The notes under the pieces: generated by a model
What the model saw: the letters and a program-made list of their open reading frames with translations, nothing else
What the model was told of the DNA's origin: nothing
Databases searched by the model: none
Made by a program: the position numbers and the translations under genes
Assembly: GCF_000429705.1 (NCBI RefSeq)
Contig: NZ_AUCJ01000012.1
Coordinates: 4,412 to 68,411, forward strand
Source: Alteribacter aurantiacus DSM 18675
GTDB lineage: Bacteria > Bacillota > Bacilli > Bacillales > Salisediminibacteriaceae
Direction of reading: 5' to 3'
DNA: 64,000 nt
In this document: positions 24,898 to 34,464 of the stretch, one piece after another
Layout: each line of letters starts with the position of its first letter
Position numbering within the stretch: position 1 is the first letter of the stretch

Positions 24898-25437
24898 TTA
24901 TTGTTCCATTTGACGTGCGAGAAATCCTGCCGCTGTTTCAGCGAGCTTTTTCTCCACATCTCCCATTTGGGCGCCTTCTTTTGCAAGAAGTACAACCGCC
25001 CCAATTGGATCACCGCTGGCAATAATAGGGGCAATAACGTACCCACTCAGATTGTCTTTTGCTTCTCCGGCAATGTTGTACTCTCCTGAGCTTGTCTCTA
25101 GGAGCGTTTTGCGATCATTCATGGCCGATTCGATAATATCGCCGATACTCTTATTCGCGTAATCCTTCTTCGATCCGCCTGCTACGGCGATATACGTATC
25201 GCGGTCTGCGATAAGTACAGGATGATTTAGGCTGTCGTATAGCGCTTCTGCGTATTCCTTAGCAAAATCACCCAATTCAGAGATCGGAGAATACTTCTTC
25301 AAGATTACTTCGCCGTCACGATCGACGAAAATTTCCAAAGGGTCTCCCTCACGAATCCTCAATGTGCGTCTAATTTCCTTTGGGATTACGACCCGGCCTA
25401 AATCATCAATGCGACGAACAATTCCAGTTGCCTTCAT
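24898..25437 (-). CDS. spoVT: Stage V sporulation transcription factor SpoVT
   Basis: 179 aa. The N-terminal AbrB-type swapped-hairpin DNA-binding domain (MKATGIVRRIDDLGRVVIPK) occupies residues 1-50 and a GAF-like domain the rest. It fine-tunes the sigma-G regulon in the forespore. ATG at 25437 has GAGG about 9 nt upstream. A sigma-G-like promoter precedes it and a terminator follows, so it is monocistronic. Confidence 0.97.
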   Translation of the reverse strand: MKATGIVRRIDDLGRVVIPKEIRRTLRIREGDPLEIFVDRDGEVILKKYSPISELGDFAKEYAEALYDSLNHPVLIADRDTYIAVAGGSKKDYANKSIGDIIESAMNDRKTLLETSSGEYNIAGEAKDNLSGYVIAPIIASGDPIGAVVLLAKEGAQMGDVEKKLAETAAGFLARQMEQ

Positions 25438-25518
25438 ACATGCGTTGCCTCGCTTTCCTTGATGTAATCACGTAGATGTTGTGCAGGCAATGTTTCTTTG
25501 CCAGCTTGAGCTTGTACT

Positions 25519-25547
25519 TATTATCCAACTAAAAAAAAGAACTATTC
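25519..25547 (-). promoter_or_regulatory. Sigma-G-like promoter of spoVT
   Basis: Minus strand GAATA (25543-25547), 17-bp spacer, GATAATA (25519-25525). It matches the sigma-F/G pattern GHATR-N17-CATWMTA with one mismatch. spoVT is known to be sigma-G dependent in B. subtilis. Confidence 0.6.
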
Positions 25548-25688
25548 ACCAATTAAAGAATAAAATTGCGTATCTCCCTGCTTTCATTGGAAATCCCCTT
25601 CCAAATATGGGGTCTGACCCTGTGTTTAGTCATTCACAAGGGCCCTGATACTAAGTCATCTTTTCACACTTCACCTTATATAGAGAAA

Positions 25689-25715
25689 AAGCACCGATCA
25701 ACGGGATCGGTGCTT
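25689..25715 (-). terminator. Intrinsic terminator of mfd
   Basis: AAGCACCGATC pairs with GATCGGTGCTT around five nt. On the minus strand it runs into TTTCTC. It lies 15 nt after the mfd stop. Confidence 0.8.
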
Positions 25716-25729
25716 CAGTCTAGTACATG

Positions 25730-28700
25730 TTACCCTACAGGTTCTTTTCGTACTTCATCAAGATTCGCCAACGCTTTTTCAAGAGCGTTCAAATATTCTT
25801 CGTCTTTTAACGTTTTTCGCTTTATATGGATCGTAATTGACTTTCCTGTCATGGAAAGATTCATTTTCCGGGAAATTTTATTGACAAGGTTAAACAATTT
25901 CGACCCATCGATACCATTTGTGGCCTCTTCAGTCAGAATGACCTTACACTCATTGTTCTTCTCCACAATGGACTGAACACCCTCTTGATAAGAGTATGCT
26001 TTGATCTTTGCCACTTGGAACAAGAAACCAACTTCTTTTGGATAATCACCGAAGCGGTCAATCATTTCATTTTGCAGATCGAGAATATCCCGCTGTGAAT
26101 CAAGCTCCTTGAACCGTTTGTACATGTCGATTTTTTGCTTTGAATCAGGGATATACGACTCCGGAATATAAGCATCCACTTTGATATCCAAATCAAGGTC
26201 CGGCTTCGTCTTTTTCTTCGTCTGTTCTCCCTTATCGCTACTTACTGCTTCTTTTCGCTCATCGATCGCGTCTTTCAGCATTTGTGAGTAAAGATCGAAA
26301 CCAACCGAAGCGATAAACCCGTGCTGCTCGGCTCCAAGTAGATTACCGGCACCTCGAATGGACAAGTCTCGCATAGCAATTTTAAAGCCAGATCCGAGCT
26401 CAGTGAACTCCTTAATGGACTGGAGCCTTTTCTCCGCTACTTCTGTCAGTACTTTATCCCGCTGATGGGTGAAGTAAGCATAGGCCACTCGATTAGATCG
26501 GCCTACTCGTCCGCGGAGCTGATAAAGCTGTGACAGTCCCATACGATCGGCATCATAGATAAGAAGGGTATTTACGTTAGGAATGTCGACCCCTGTTTCA
26601 ATAATTGTCGTCGTAACCAATACGTCTGCGTTCCCTTCTAAGAAGTCGAGCATGACACTTTCAAGCTCTGTTTCCGTCATACGACCATGAGCAAAGCGGA
26701 CCGTAGCGTCGGGAACGAGCGTGGCAATTTTGTCGGACATCGTCTCAATATCTTCTACCCTGTTATACAAGAAGAACACTTGCCCTCCCCTTGCCAACTC
26801 CCTCTCAATCGCTTCACGTGTTAGAGCTTCGTTGTATTCAACCACATACGTTTGAACGGGGAAACGGTTCTCAGGCGGGGTCTCAATGACCGATAGATCT
26901 CGCACGCCAAGCATGGACATGTGAAGGGTTCTAGGGATCGGTGTAGCAGTGAGTGTGAGTACATCCACATTCGCCTTCAATTGTTTAATCTTCTCTTTAT
27001 GTGTAACCCCAAATCGCTGTTCTTCATCCACAACAAGAAGACCGAGGTTTTTAAACTTCACATCTTTTGATAATAGTCGGTGGGTACCGACCACAATGTC
27101 CATGGATCCTTTACCCAGTCCTTCAATGGTTCCTTTTTGTTCTTTCTTTGTACGGAATCGATTCATGAGGCCAATATTAATCGGGAAGTCTTGAAATCTC
27201 TCTCGAATCGTTTCGTAATGCTGCTGCGCGAGGATCGTTGTTGGTACAAGAAACGCCACTTGCTTTCCATCCATGATGGCTTTAAAGGCAGCGCGAAGAG
27301 CCACTTCCGTTTTGCCATAACCTACGTCTCCACACAGAAGACGATCCATCGGACGGTCTCTTTCCATGTCTTTTTTGATTTCCTCAATAGCAGAAATTTG
27401 ATCTTCCGTTTCTTGGTACTGGAATGAATTCTCAAACTCCCGTTGTTCCGGTCCATCTTCAGAAAAGGCGTGCCCTTTACTCGACTCTCGTTCAGCATAG
27501 AGCTTAATCAGATCATCAGCGATATCCTCTACAGAAGAGCGAACTTTGTTCTTCACTTTCTTCCAGTCGCTTCCACCTAAAGCATAGAGCTTTGGCTCTT
27601 TATCTTCTGAACCGACGTACTTTTGGACTTGGTCAATTTGATCTACAGGCACATAGAGCTTGTCATCTCCCGCATAGGTAATGTGCATGTAGTCTTTATG
27701 AATACCACCGATGTCCAACGTTTCAATGCCTAAATACTTTCCGATTCCGTGGTTAATATGAACAACCCAGTCCCCGACTTTCAGCTCTGAATAACTTTTG
27801 ATTCGCTCGGCATTAGACAGTTTTTGACGGTTCCGTTTCGGACGACGGGCTTTTTTTGTAAATACTTCTTCCTCTGTCACAATCATAATCCGTTGCATAG
27901 GAAGGTCGAATCCTGCAGTAACCTGCCCAGTCGTAATAAGGGCTTCCCCTGGCGCTGGACGATTGTCAGGAGATGTAATTCCCGCTTCAATGTCGTAATC
28001 CGCGAGCACCTGTTTCATTCGCTCCGCACGATCTTGGTCACCAGCGACAAATAAAATGCGATAATCCGATTCTTTCCAACGGCTCACTTCCGTTTTCAAC
28101 AAATGGAGCTGCCCGTGAAAGTTCTGCATCGACTTCGCTTGGAAATTTACGATGTTTTTCGGTGCTGTAGACGGAACGTGTCGCAAGAAGAGACTCATAT
28201 AAACACGAGGAACACTTGCCTTTTCAATCAGCTCGCTCCACGTTTTTGAAATGACCAAGTCGGATACGCTCGCTCCTTGGCTGAGCATCGTCGTCTGCCA
28301 CTCTGCTTCTTCTTTTTCAAGACTTTGAGCCATCTCTTGTACTCGGCTGATTTCATCAACGAAGACAGCACCGCCTTCAGGTAGGTAATCCAGAAGCGTA
28401 GCTTTTTGATCATAGTAATAGGCCATGTATTTATACATAGCATCAAATGGCGTTTTTTCTCTTAGCCAGCCAATCTCCTCGCCTACTTTTTGGGAGGTTA
28501 ATTCTTTCGCTTTCGCATCCTTCATTTTCGACAATGTTGCCGACAATTGTTGCTCAAGACGCATAGCGCCATTTTCGTAATGGCGATCCTCAAGTAACAC
28601 TTCTTTAGCAGGGCCAATCCACACGTGCTCGGTTTGATTTAAAGAACGTTGTGTTTCCACGTCGAAATGCCGAATCGAGTCAACCTCTGTATCAAAGAGC

Positions 28701-29284
28701 TCAATTCGGATCGGATGCTCTTCAGTTAGTGGGTAAATATCTATAATACCGCCTCGAACACTAAACTCTCCCGGTGACGTGACCATATCGGTTCTTGAGA
28801 AGCCCATCGAAACAAAACGGGTAAGAACACGATCTAGATCGAGATCTTCTCCTACCTTTAGTTCCACTTGACATTGTGACCACACTTCCTTTGGCGGAAG
28901 CAGTCGTCTTAAACCGGCCATCGGCGTAATCACGATTCCTGGCTTATTGTTGGTCCAGTGGTTTAAGGCCTCGATGCGCTGTCCTCTCATTTCCGGTGAA
29001 GCAACAGCGATCTCAGAAGCAATTAATTCATTAACGGGGTATAAAAAGATGTCCTCTTCTCCCGCTAAAGAAGATAAATCCTCATATAGCTTTTGGGCTT
29101 GATATAGATTATGGGTCACAATCAGCTGTGAACCTCTGGTTTTTTGATAGATTGAAGCGAGTAAAAGAGACCTGGATGACCCTGTGAGACCAGCTACCAT
29201 TTGTTCTGATAGCCTTGCCTCAATGCCATCTGTAATGCTCGTTACATCGTCCCCTCGACTAAATAAGTCTATTAAGCCTTTCAA
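25730..29284 (-). CDS. mfd: Transcription-repair coupling factor
   Basis: Displaces stalled RNA polymerase at lesions and recruits UvrA. It is 1184 aa, full length. The UvrB-homology N-terminal part precedes the RNA-polymerase interaction domain around YSELKVGDWVVHINHGIGKY and a RecG-like translocase with Walker A GDVGYGKTE, VDEEQRFG and LTATPIPRTL, then the TRCF C-terminal domain. The start is TTG at 29284, with a GGGGGGA site at 6 nt. It is flanked by fin and spoVT, as in B. subtilis. Confidence 0.97.
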   Translation of the reverse strand: MKGLIDLFSRGDDVTSITDGIEARLSEQMVAGLTGSSRSLLLASIYQKTRGSQLIVTHNLYQAQKLYEDLSSLAGEEDIFLYPVNELIASEIAVASPEMRGQRIEALNHWTNNKPGIVITPMAGLRRLLPPKEVWSQCQVELKVGEDLDLDRVLTRFVSMGFSRTDMVTSPGEFSVRGGIIDIYPLTEEHPIRIELFDTEVDSIRHFDVETQRSLNQTEHVWIGPAKEVLLEDRHYENGAMRLEQQLSATLSKMKDAKAKELTSQKVGEEIGWLREKTPFDAMYKYMAYYYDQKATLLDYLPEGGAVFVDEISRVQEMAQSLEKEEAEWQTTMLSQGASVSDLVISKTWSELIEKASVPRVYMSLFLRHVPSTAPKNIVNFQAKSMQNFHGQLHLLKTEVSRWKESDYRILFVAGDQDRAERMKQVLADYDIEAGITSPDNRPAPGEALITTGQVTAGFDLPMQRIMIVTEEEVFTKKARRPKRNRQKLSNAERIKSYSELKVGDWVVHINHGIGKYLGIETLDIGGIHKDYMHITYAGDDKLYVPVDQIDQVQKYVGSEDKEPKLYALGGSDWKKVKNKVRSSVEDIADDLIKLYAERESSKGHAFSEDGPEQREFENSFQYQETEDQISAIEEIKKDMERDRPMDRLLCGDVGYGKTEVALRAAFKAIMDGKQVAFLVPTTILAQQHYETIRERFQDFPINIGLMNRFRTKKEQKGTIEGLGKGSMDIVVGTHRLLSKDVKFKNLGLLVVDEEQRFGVTHKEKIKQLKANVDVLTLTATPIPRTLHMSMLGVRDLSVIETPPENRFPVQTYVVEYNEALTREAIERELARGGQVFFLYNRVEDIETMSDKIATLVPDATVRFAHGRMTETELESVMLDFLEGNADVLVTTTIIETGVDIPNVNTLLIYDADRMGLSQLYQLRGRVGRSNRVAYAYFTHQRDKVLTEVAEKRLQSIKEFTELGSGFKIAMRDLSIRGAGNLLGAEQHGFIASVGFDLYSQMLKDAIDERKEAVSSDKGEQTKKKTKPDLDLDIKVDAYIPESYIPDSKQKIDMYKRFKELDSQRDILDLQNEMIDRFGDYPKEVGFLFQVAKIKAYSYQEGVQSIVEKNNECKVILTEEATNGIDGSKLFNLVNKISRKMNLSMTGKSITIHIKRKTLKDEEYLNALEKALANLDEVRKEPVG

Positions 29285-29399
29285 GGTGTTTCCCCCCTTG
29301 CTTTTTTCTAATCTAGTAGTATGACACCCTTCTGTATATCAGCAGAAAAACGCTTTGGCATGTCGCTTGCCAAAGCCTACTGTCATTTAAAACCATCCA

Positions 29400-29624
29400 T
29401 TATTGTAAAAAAGACTCAAATTGGTGATAATCAGGATTTTCAGTTAGTGCTTTCTCGCACTCTTCACAGATCGCTTTCACGTGTGTTTCTCCACGATCGT
29501 CATAATTGATCATGGTTTCCCGTTCCTCTTCGTTAAGGAGATGAAACCCTAATCTTTCTTCATCTGAATGATTAATTGAACCTAGTTTCGTCCGACAATG
29601 ACGACATTCATAATGTATAGCCAT
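29400..29624 (-). CDS. fin: Anti-sigma-F factor Fin
   Basis: 74 aa zinc-ribbon protein. CxxC pairs are C7/C10 (CRHC) and C53/C56 (CEEC). N-terminal MAIHYECRHC and LGFHLLNEEERETMINY are typical of Fin (YabK), which displaces sigma-F from core polymerase to allow the switch to sigma-G. ATG at 29624 has GGAGGA at 6-7 nt; the longer TTG reading is rejected. A sigma-F/G-type promoter sits directly upstream. Confidence 0.96.
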   Translation of the reverse strand: MAIHYECRHCRTKLGSINHSDEERLGFHLLNEEERETMINYDDRGETHVKAICEECEKALTENPDYHQFESFLQ

Positions 29625-29665
29625 GATATATCCTCCTAACAAACCTATGCAAAACCTTCTTGCAA

Positions 29666-29695
29666 TAGTATGAACGGAGAAAATACCGGTTATTC
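29666..29695 (-). promoter_or_regulatory. Sigma-F/sigma-G promoter of fin
   Basis: Minus strand GAATA (29691-29695), 18-bp spacer, CATACTA (29666-29672). It matches the GHATR / CATWMTA consensus at every position, 41 nt before the fin start. fin is known to be a sigma-F and sigma-G gene in B. subtilis. Confidence 0.8.
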
Positions 29696-29706
29696 ACTTG
29701 TTTTCG

Positions 29707-30264
29707 TTAATTATAGTCATTCATCACTTGAAGAAACGGCTGTTTTGTCCATGATAAACACGCATCTGTGGCTTTTTCAACCGATTCATCCATAAGTTTT
29801 CGTTCATCAGGTGCAAAGCGACCAAGAACATGATCCGTTACCGCTTGTCCTTGCACGGGTCTACCTACTCCAATTCGAATTCGTTTAAACTCATCCGTGC
29901 CAAGGTGTTGAATAAGCGATTTAATGCCGTTATGACCACCCGCGCCGCCCTTTTGACGTAAACGAATCTTTCCAGGTGCAAGATCCAGGTCATCATACAC
30001 GACTAGCAAATCTTCAGGCGTCATTTTATAAAAATTCATGAGAGGTGCTACCGCTTCACCGGATAAATTCATATACGTGAGAGGCTTTTGCAAAAAAATC
30101 TTTTCACTTCCCATGCCGGCAGAGCCATGAATCCCTTTAAACTTACTTTCTGTGAGCTCAATCGATAGCTTGTCTTGGCAGCGGTCAATCACTTCGAATC
30201 CAACATTATGTCGAGTACCATCGTATTTCGCCCCCGGATTTCCTAGTCCTACGATTAACTTCAT
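29707..30264 (-). CDS. pth: Peptidyl-tRNA hydrolase
   Basis: Recycles peptidyl-tRNA. It is 185 aa from ATG at 30264 (MKLIVGLGNPGAKYDGTRHN), with catalytic His19 and Asn20, the YDDLDL acidic motif and GGAGGHNGIKSL. GAGGT is 7-8 nt upstream. An in-frame upstream ATG at 30324 also has a fair site (GAGGGG at 6 nt) and would add a 20-residue charged extension absent from usual family members, so the shorter form is preferred. The B. subtilis homologue is also called spoVC. Confidence 0.95.
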   Translation of the reverse strand: MKLIVGLGNPGAKYDGTRHNVGFEVIDRCQDKLSIELTESKFKGIHGSAGMGSEKIFLQKPLTYMNLSGEAVAPLMNFYKMTPEDLLVVYDDLDLAPGKIRLRQKGGAGGHNGIKSLIQHLGTDEFKRIRIGVGRPVQGQAVTDHVLGRFAPDERKLMDESVEKATDACLSWTKQPFLQVMNDYN

Positions 30265-30382
30265 AGCAGTAACCTCACTTTCTTCTTCCCTATCAGAGCG
30301 GGTGAACCATTTTTTGAAAAACATTGTCGTCCCCTCTTCCTGATTTATGTATGTTTTTTGTCTATTTCGTACGGTGTTTGCT

Positions 30383-30535
30383 TTTTATTATGGCTGTTTT
30401 CGTATATATGTTGTTTTTTTATTTTCTTTATCACTAGAATTGTTGTTGAAGCATACGGGCCCTTCGCTTTCCGTGGCGGTGCCCTTCTGCTTCAACTTTT
30501 TCTTGTATAAAAGCAACAATACTTCCGAAAACAGC
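30383..30535. repeat. Foldback element, 153 bp (full copy)
   Basis: Ends are inverted: GCTGTTTTCG at 30383 and CGAAAACAGC ending at 30535, with pairing continuing through GTTG-rich and T/A-rich stretches for about 28 bp. Inner arms GTTGAAGCA / TGCTTCAAC enclose the GC-rich core cttcgctttccgtggcgg. It encodes no protein. A sister copy lies at 48412-48534, and a further half copy lies at 30545-30615. Confidence 0.75.
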
Positions 30536-30730
30536 GTATATTATTTTCTGCATCACTAGAATTGCGGCTGAAGCCTATGGGCCCTTTATTTTTCGTGGCT
30601 GTGCCAGCCAGTCTCGTGAGTTATCATGGAAGCTTGAGCGCATCTTTATCTTAATTGCTTTTCCATTCATTATATAACAGAACGATTCATCATAAAACGT
30701 AGTATTTTTTGTTTAGTTGAATGAACGGTG

Positions 30731-30832
30731 GCTTTAGTCGAGTTAGGATAGAACTTAGTCGAGTTAGCAACCGCTTTAATCAAGTTAGCAGACTGCTTAG
30801 TCGAGTTAGCTTCCTATGAAGACAAGTTGCCT
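30731..30832. repeat. Short tandem array B (21-bp units, TCGAGTTAG core)
   Basis: AGTTAG starts at 30741, 30762, 30783 and 30804, with a degenerate AGTTG at 30825: exact 21-bp spacing, five units. Core CTTTAGTCGAGTTAG is the reverse complement of the core in the array at 63599-63705. It lies about 30 nt downstream of the ctc terminator and ends in GTTAGCTT before the degenerate unit. Confidence 0.9.
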
Positions 30833-30862
30833 CCCTTTTCACCATTAAATCCAAGGCGAAAA

Positions 30863-30890
30863 GAGGCATAACCTCAGTGGGTTATACCTC
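30863..30890 (-). terminator. Intrinsic terminator of ctc
   Basis: GAGGCATAACC pairs with GGTTATACCTC (one mismatch). The minus strand continues CTTTTCG. It is 17 nt after the ctc stop. Confidence 0.8.
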
Positions 30891-30906
30891 CATTTCATTA
30901 TCGATA

Positions 30907-31551
30907 TTATTCTTCTTTTTCACCTTGTGAATTTTCTTCGCCATCTTCAGCAGCTACTAATTCAGGCTCTTCGCCTCCTTCAGTGGCTGGCTCTTCTGGC
31001 TCCTCTGTAGGAGGCAATACGGAGACAACAACTTCTTCAGGGTCGTTGTTGAATTCGAAATCTCCCACGCCTTTAATGTCCTTCACTTGGATGGAATCAT
31101 TCACATCTAAGTCGGATACATCAAGGTCGATGGAATCAGGAAGGTTCGCCGGAAGTGCTTTAACGGACAATTCGTATGCCGCAAGCTGCACCACGCCGCC
31201 TTCTTTCGCTCCTTTTGATTCTCCAATCAAGTTCACAGGAATATCAGCATCAAGTTCACTCTTCATGTCTACTGCGTAGAAGTCTAAGTGAACAAATTCA
31301 TTTTTAATGCGATCCACTTGCATGTCATAAATCATCACATCGTATTTTTTACCGTCTTTATCAAGCTTGAATACGCCTGTTTTACCAACTTCACGGTAGG
31401 TTTTAAGAAATTCGATTTCATCTACTGTGACTGGTGTTGTGTCTAGTGATTTTCCGTATAGTACGGCCGGAATGCCTCCTGATTGACGAATCTTGTTGAG
31501 TCTTGAACCTCGCAAATCCTTACGATCTACTGCTTGCAATACTGTTACCAT
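30907..31551 (-). CDS. ctc: General stress protein Ctc / ribosomal protein L25
   Basis: 214 aa, the long L25/TL5 form. An N-terminal 5S-rRNA-binding L25 domain covers about residues 1-95 (LQAVDRKDLRGSRLNKIRQS, GGIPAVLYGK), a TL5 beta-domain runs to about 185, and a strongly acidic Glu-rich tail follows. It binds the 5S RNP of the ribosome, especially under stress. ATG at 31551 has GAGGTGA at 6 nt. It follows prs, as in B. subtilis. Confidence 0.96.
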   Translation of the reverse strand: MVTVLQAVDRKDLRGSRLNKIRQSGGIPAVLYGKSLDTTPVTVDEIEFLKTYREVGKTGVFKLDKDGKKYDVMIYDMQVDRIKNEFVHLDFYAVDMKSELDADIPVNLIGESKGAKEGGVVQLAAYELSVKALPANLPDSIDLDVSDLDVNDSIQVKDIKGVGDFEFNNDPEEVVVSVLPPTEEPEEPATEGGEEPELVAAEDGEENSQGEKEE

Positions 31552-31672
31552 GTCTAGTCACCTCATCCTATTCGTATAGTACTGTTTTACCCTACTTTGA
31601 ATGATTTGAAACCATACTTTAAACCTTATCGCTGTTCTTTCTCAGCTGTTTCGCCGCCCTTGGGCGCACACC

Positions 31673-32623
31673 TTAATCAAAAAGCTTACTTACAGAACGT
31701 TGCTCATGGACGTGAATGATCGCTTTCGCTAACAATTCACCTACTGAAAGCATGGTTACTTTTCCTGTTTTCTTTTCTTCAGGTAGGTTGATTGTGTTTG
31801 TCACAACCAGCTCTTTGATTTTTGAGTTTTCAATACGCTCCATAGCAGGACCGGAGAGTACTGGGTGTGTACAACAAGCGTACACGTCTTTTGCTCCCGA
31901 TTCAACTAATGCGTTTGCTGCTAGGCTCATTGTACCTGCAGTGTCAATGATATCATCAATGATGATCGCCGTTTTGCCTTCTACGTTACCAACGATGTTC
32001 ATTACTTCAGCCACGTTCGGCTTTGGACGACGCTTATCAATGATAGCAATCGGTGCTTTTAAGCGATCCGCCATCTTACGGGCACGGATAACGCCACCGT
32101 GGTCCGGAGATACAATAACCACGTCATCGAAGTTCTTTCCTTCAAAGTAGTCAGCCAAAATCGGAACACCGACGAGCTGGTCTACTGGGATATCAAAGAA
32201 CCCTTGAATCTGTGTTGCGTGAAGGTCGAGTGCAATCACTCGTGTAGCACCGGCTGTTTCTAGGAGGTTTGCTACAAGCTTTGCTGTTATCGGCTCACGT
32301 GAGCGGGCTTTTCTGTCTTGACGGGCATAGCCATAGTAAGGCATAACCACGTTGATCGTTTTCGCAGATGCACGCTTAAGAGCGTCAATCATAATGAGAA
32401 GCTCCATAATATGCTCATTTGCCGGAGAAGAAGTGGACTGAATGATGTATGTATCACAGCCACGAATACTTTCTTCAATATTAATTTGGATCTCACCATC
32501 ACTAAATCTTGAAACGGAGCTTTTCCCCATTTCTATTCCAATGTGATCCGTAATCTCGTGAGCGAGCTCCGGGTTTGAGTTCAATGTAAATACTTTAAGC
32601 TTTCCATCACCATATTGGGACAT
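31673..32623 (-). CDS. prs: Ribose-phosphate pyrophosphokinase
   Basis: Makes PRPP from ribose-5-phosphate and ATP. It is 317 aa from ATG at 32623, the same length as the B. subtilis enzyme; the ATG at 32641 lies on the binding site. Motifs: FSDGEIQINIEESIRG, the ATP-binding YARQDRKARSREPITA and the PRPP loop AIIIDDIIDTAGTM. It is 45 nt downstream of glmU in the conserved order. Confidence 0.97.
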   Translation of the reverse strand: MSQYGDGKLKVFTLNSNPELAHEITDHIGIEMGKSSVSRFSDGEIQINIEESIRGCDTYIIQSTSSPANEHIMELLIMIDALKRASAKTINVVMPYYGYARQDRKARSREPITAKLVANLLETAGATRVIALDLHATQIQGFFDIPVDQLVGVPILADYFEGKNFDDVVIVSPDHGGVIRARKMADRLKAPIAIIDKRRPKPNVAEVMNIVGNVEGKTAIIIDDIIDTAGTMSLAANALVESGAKDVYACCTHPVLSGPAMERIENSKIKELVVTNTINLPEEKKTGKVTMLSVGELLAKAIIHVHEQRSVSKLFD

Positions 32624-32667
32624 AATTGCACTTACCTCCATAGTAGTTAAAAGTTTTAAACACAGGC

Positions 32668-34032
32668 TTATTTATCTTTTTTTACGTAGTTTTCTTTGTT
32701 TGTTTGACGCTGGCGAGCGATAGCCAATGCTTCTCCCGGCACATCATCTGTAATCGTAGAGCCCGCCGCAACATATGCGCCCTCGCCTACGGTTACTGGA
32801 GCAATTAAGTTTGAGTTACAGCCAATAAACGCTCCATCTTCAATCTTTGTAAGGTGCTTGTTTTTACCGTCATAGTTAACCGTAATTGACCCGCACCCTA
32901 CATTCACTTCGTCTCCAATCTCCGCATCGCCAAGATAGCTCAAGTGAGACGCCTTGCTTCCTTGTCCCATTTTTGTTTTCTTAATTTCTACGAAGTTTCC
33001 AATACGAACATCATCAGAGATATCCGATTGTGGACGAATGTGAGCGAATGGTCCGATGGCTACGCCACTTCCCACTTCACTGTCATGAACGACGGATTGT
33101 TTGACTGTGGTTTTGTTACCGATACGGCTGTTTTTCACTTCCGTGTGAGGGCCGATTACGCATTGGTCGCCAATCACAGTCCCGGCTTCAAGAACAACAC
33201 CTGGGTAAAGGAGTGTATCCTTACCGATTTCAACACCGGCTTGGATGTACGTGCTCGTTGGGTCGATCATGCCGACACCCGCTTTCATATGCTCTTTGTT
33301 AATACGCTTTTGCATGAATTGCTCAGCTTCCGAAAGAGCAACACGATCATTTACACCCATCGTTTCCTCAAAATGCGGTGTTTGATAGGCTGCAATCAAT
33401 TCCCCTTGTTTTTGGAGAATCTCAATAACGTCAGGTAAGTAGTACTCTCCTTGAACGTTATCGTTATTGACGTGGGTAAGTGCTTCAAAAAGTGCTTCAT
33501 TATCAAAGCAATACGTTCCTGTGTTAATTTCTTTCACGCTTCGCTCTTCAGTATTTGCATCTTTATGTTCAACGATTCGTTTGACAGCTTCGTTCTCATC
33601 TCGGAGCACACGACCATAACCTGTTGGATCTTCAGCTTTTGCTGTAAGAACAGTAACTTTAGCCCCTTGAGTCTCGTGGTACTCAAGTAATTCATTGATT
33701 GTGTCCTGAGTAAGCAACGGTGTATCTCCGCATAAAACAACGGTAGTTCCCTTTTCACCCGCAAGTAAAGACTCAGCTTGCATAACAGCGTGACCCGTTC
33801 CTAGTTGTTCTTCTTGTAAGACGTACTCGGCGTCATTGCCAAGTCGATCTTTTACAAGTTCAGCTCCATGACCAATTACAGCGATTGTTTTTTCAACCTC
33901 ACAGCCCTTGAGCTGGTCAACCACATGCTGTACCATTGCTTTTCCGCAAACAGGGTGCAGCACCTTGTACAAATCAGACTTCATTCGTGTTCCTTTACCT
34001 GCGGCTAAAATAACCGCGAACCGTTTACTCAT
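32668..34032 (-). CDS. glmU: Bifunctional UDP-GlcNAc pyrophosphorylase / glucosamine-1-phosphate acetyltransferase
   Basis: Makes UDP-GlcNAc for peptidoglycan. It is 454 aa. The N-terminal uridyltransferase has LAAGKGTRMKS; the C-terminal left-handed beta-helix hexapeptide repeats start near residue 250 and include IGDEVNVGCGSITVNYDGKN. ATG at 34032 has GGAGGT upstream. Unlike B. subtilis, a 430-bp repeat-containing gap separates it from spoVG. Confidence 0.97.
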   Translation of the reverse strand: MSKRFAVILAAGKGTRMKSDLYKVLHPVCGKAMVQHVVDQLKGCEVEKTIAVIGHGAELVKDRLGNDAEYVLQEEQLGTGHAVMQAESLLAGEKGTTVVLCGDTPLLTQDTINELLEYHETQGAKVTVLTAKAEDPTGYGRVLRDENEAVKRIVEHKDANTEERSVKEINTGTYCFDNEALFEALTHVNNDNVQGEYYLPDVIEILQKQGELIAAYQTPHFEETMGVNDRVALSEAEQFMQKRINKEHMKAGVGMIDPTSTYIQAGVEIGKDTLLYPGVVLEAGTVIGDQCVIGPHTEVKNSRIGNKTTVKQSVVHDSEVGSGVAIGPFAHIRPQSDISDDVRIGNFVEIKKTKMGQGSKASHLSYLGDAEIGDEVNVGCGSITVNYDGKNKHLTKIEDGAFIGCNSNLIAPVTVGEGAYVAAGSTITDDVPGEALAIARQRQTNKENYVKKDK

Positions 34033-34420
34033 AAAATACCTCCAGGGTGCGTTTTTCCATTATTGAATATATCTTAAAACTAGCGATATTTCAAGGAAGC
34101 TTACTAGATTATCGGGTTTTCCATGATATGCTAATTCGTTGGTTAAAGTGAGCTTGCCTTTTGCAAACACAGCCTTTAAAGCTTCTTTTTAGCAATGGTT
34201 TATTATTCTATACCACAATATGGGATTGTGAATCCTCTGTTCCTTCTATGTAAAGCTCCGTAGGTCGCCATTCGCTCCCTTTTCTTGGTGGACCAGGGGA
34301 TAAGGTGGGACACCGTGCTTCTCACTCTGATCGTGAAGCCTCTTAGTCTCTGCGTCGTAGGAACTTGAAGCGCCATCTTTTCGAAACCTAGCTAACACGA
34401 TAAAAATGAACACAAATAAA
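34033..34420. other. Gap between spoVG and glmU with degenerate repeat
   Basis: About 34250-34380 resembles the GC-rich repeat (starts gtaaagctccgtaggtcgcc, then attcgctccc). A single stretch GCTAATTCGTTGGTTAAAG near 34129 resembles one unit of the 21-bp arrays but is not repeated. The glmU promoter must lie here; I could not pin it down. Confidence 0.4.
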
Positions 34421-34450
34421 ATAACCCGGTCTCCTAAGTGACCGGGTTAT
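34421..34450 (-). terminator. Intrinsic terminator of spoVG
   Basis: ATAACCCGGTC pairs with GACCGGGTTAT around eight nt; the minus strand continues with TTTATTTGTG. Confidence 0.85.
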
Positions 34451-34464
34451 ATCCATTGTAAAAT

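Noticed and set aside
25605..25625. GGGGTCTGACCC-type palindrome downstream of mfd
   Set aside because: A short motif of this kind is seen in many Bacillaceae gaps; a single copy here is too little to interpret.
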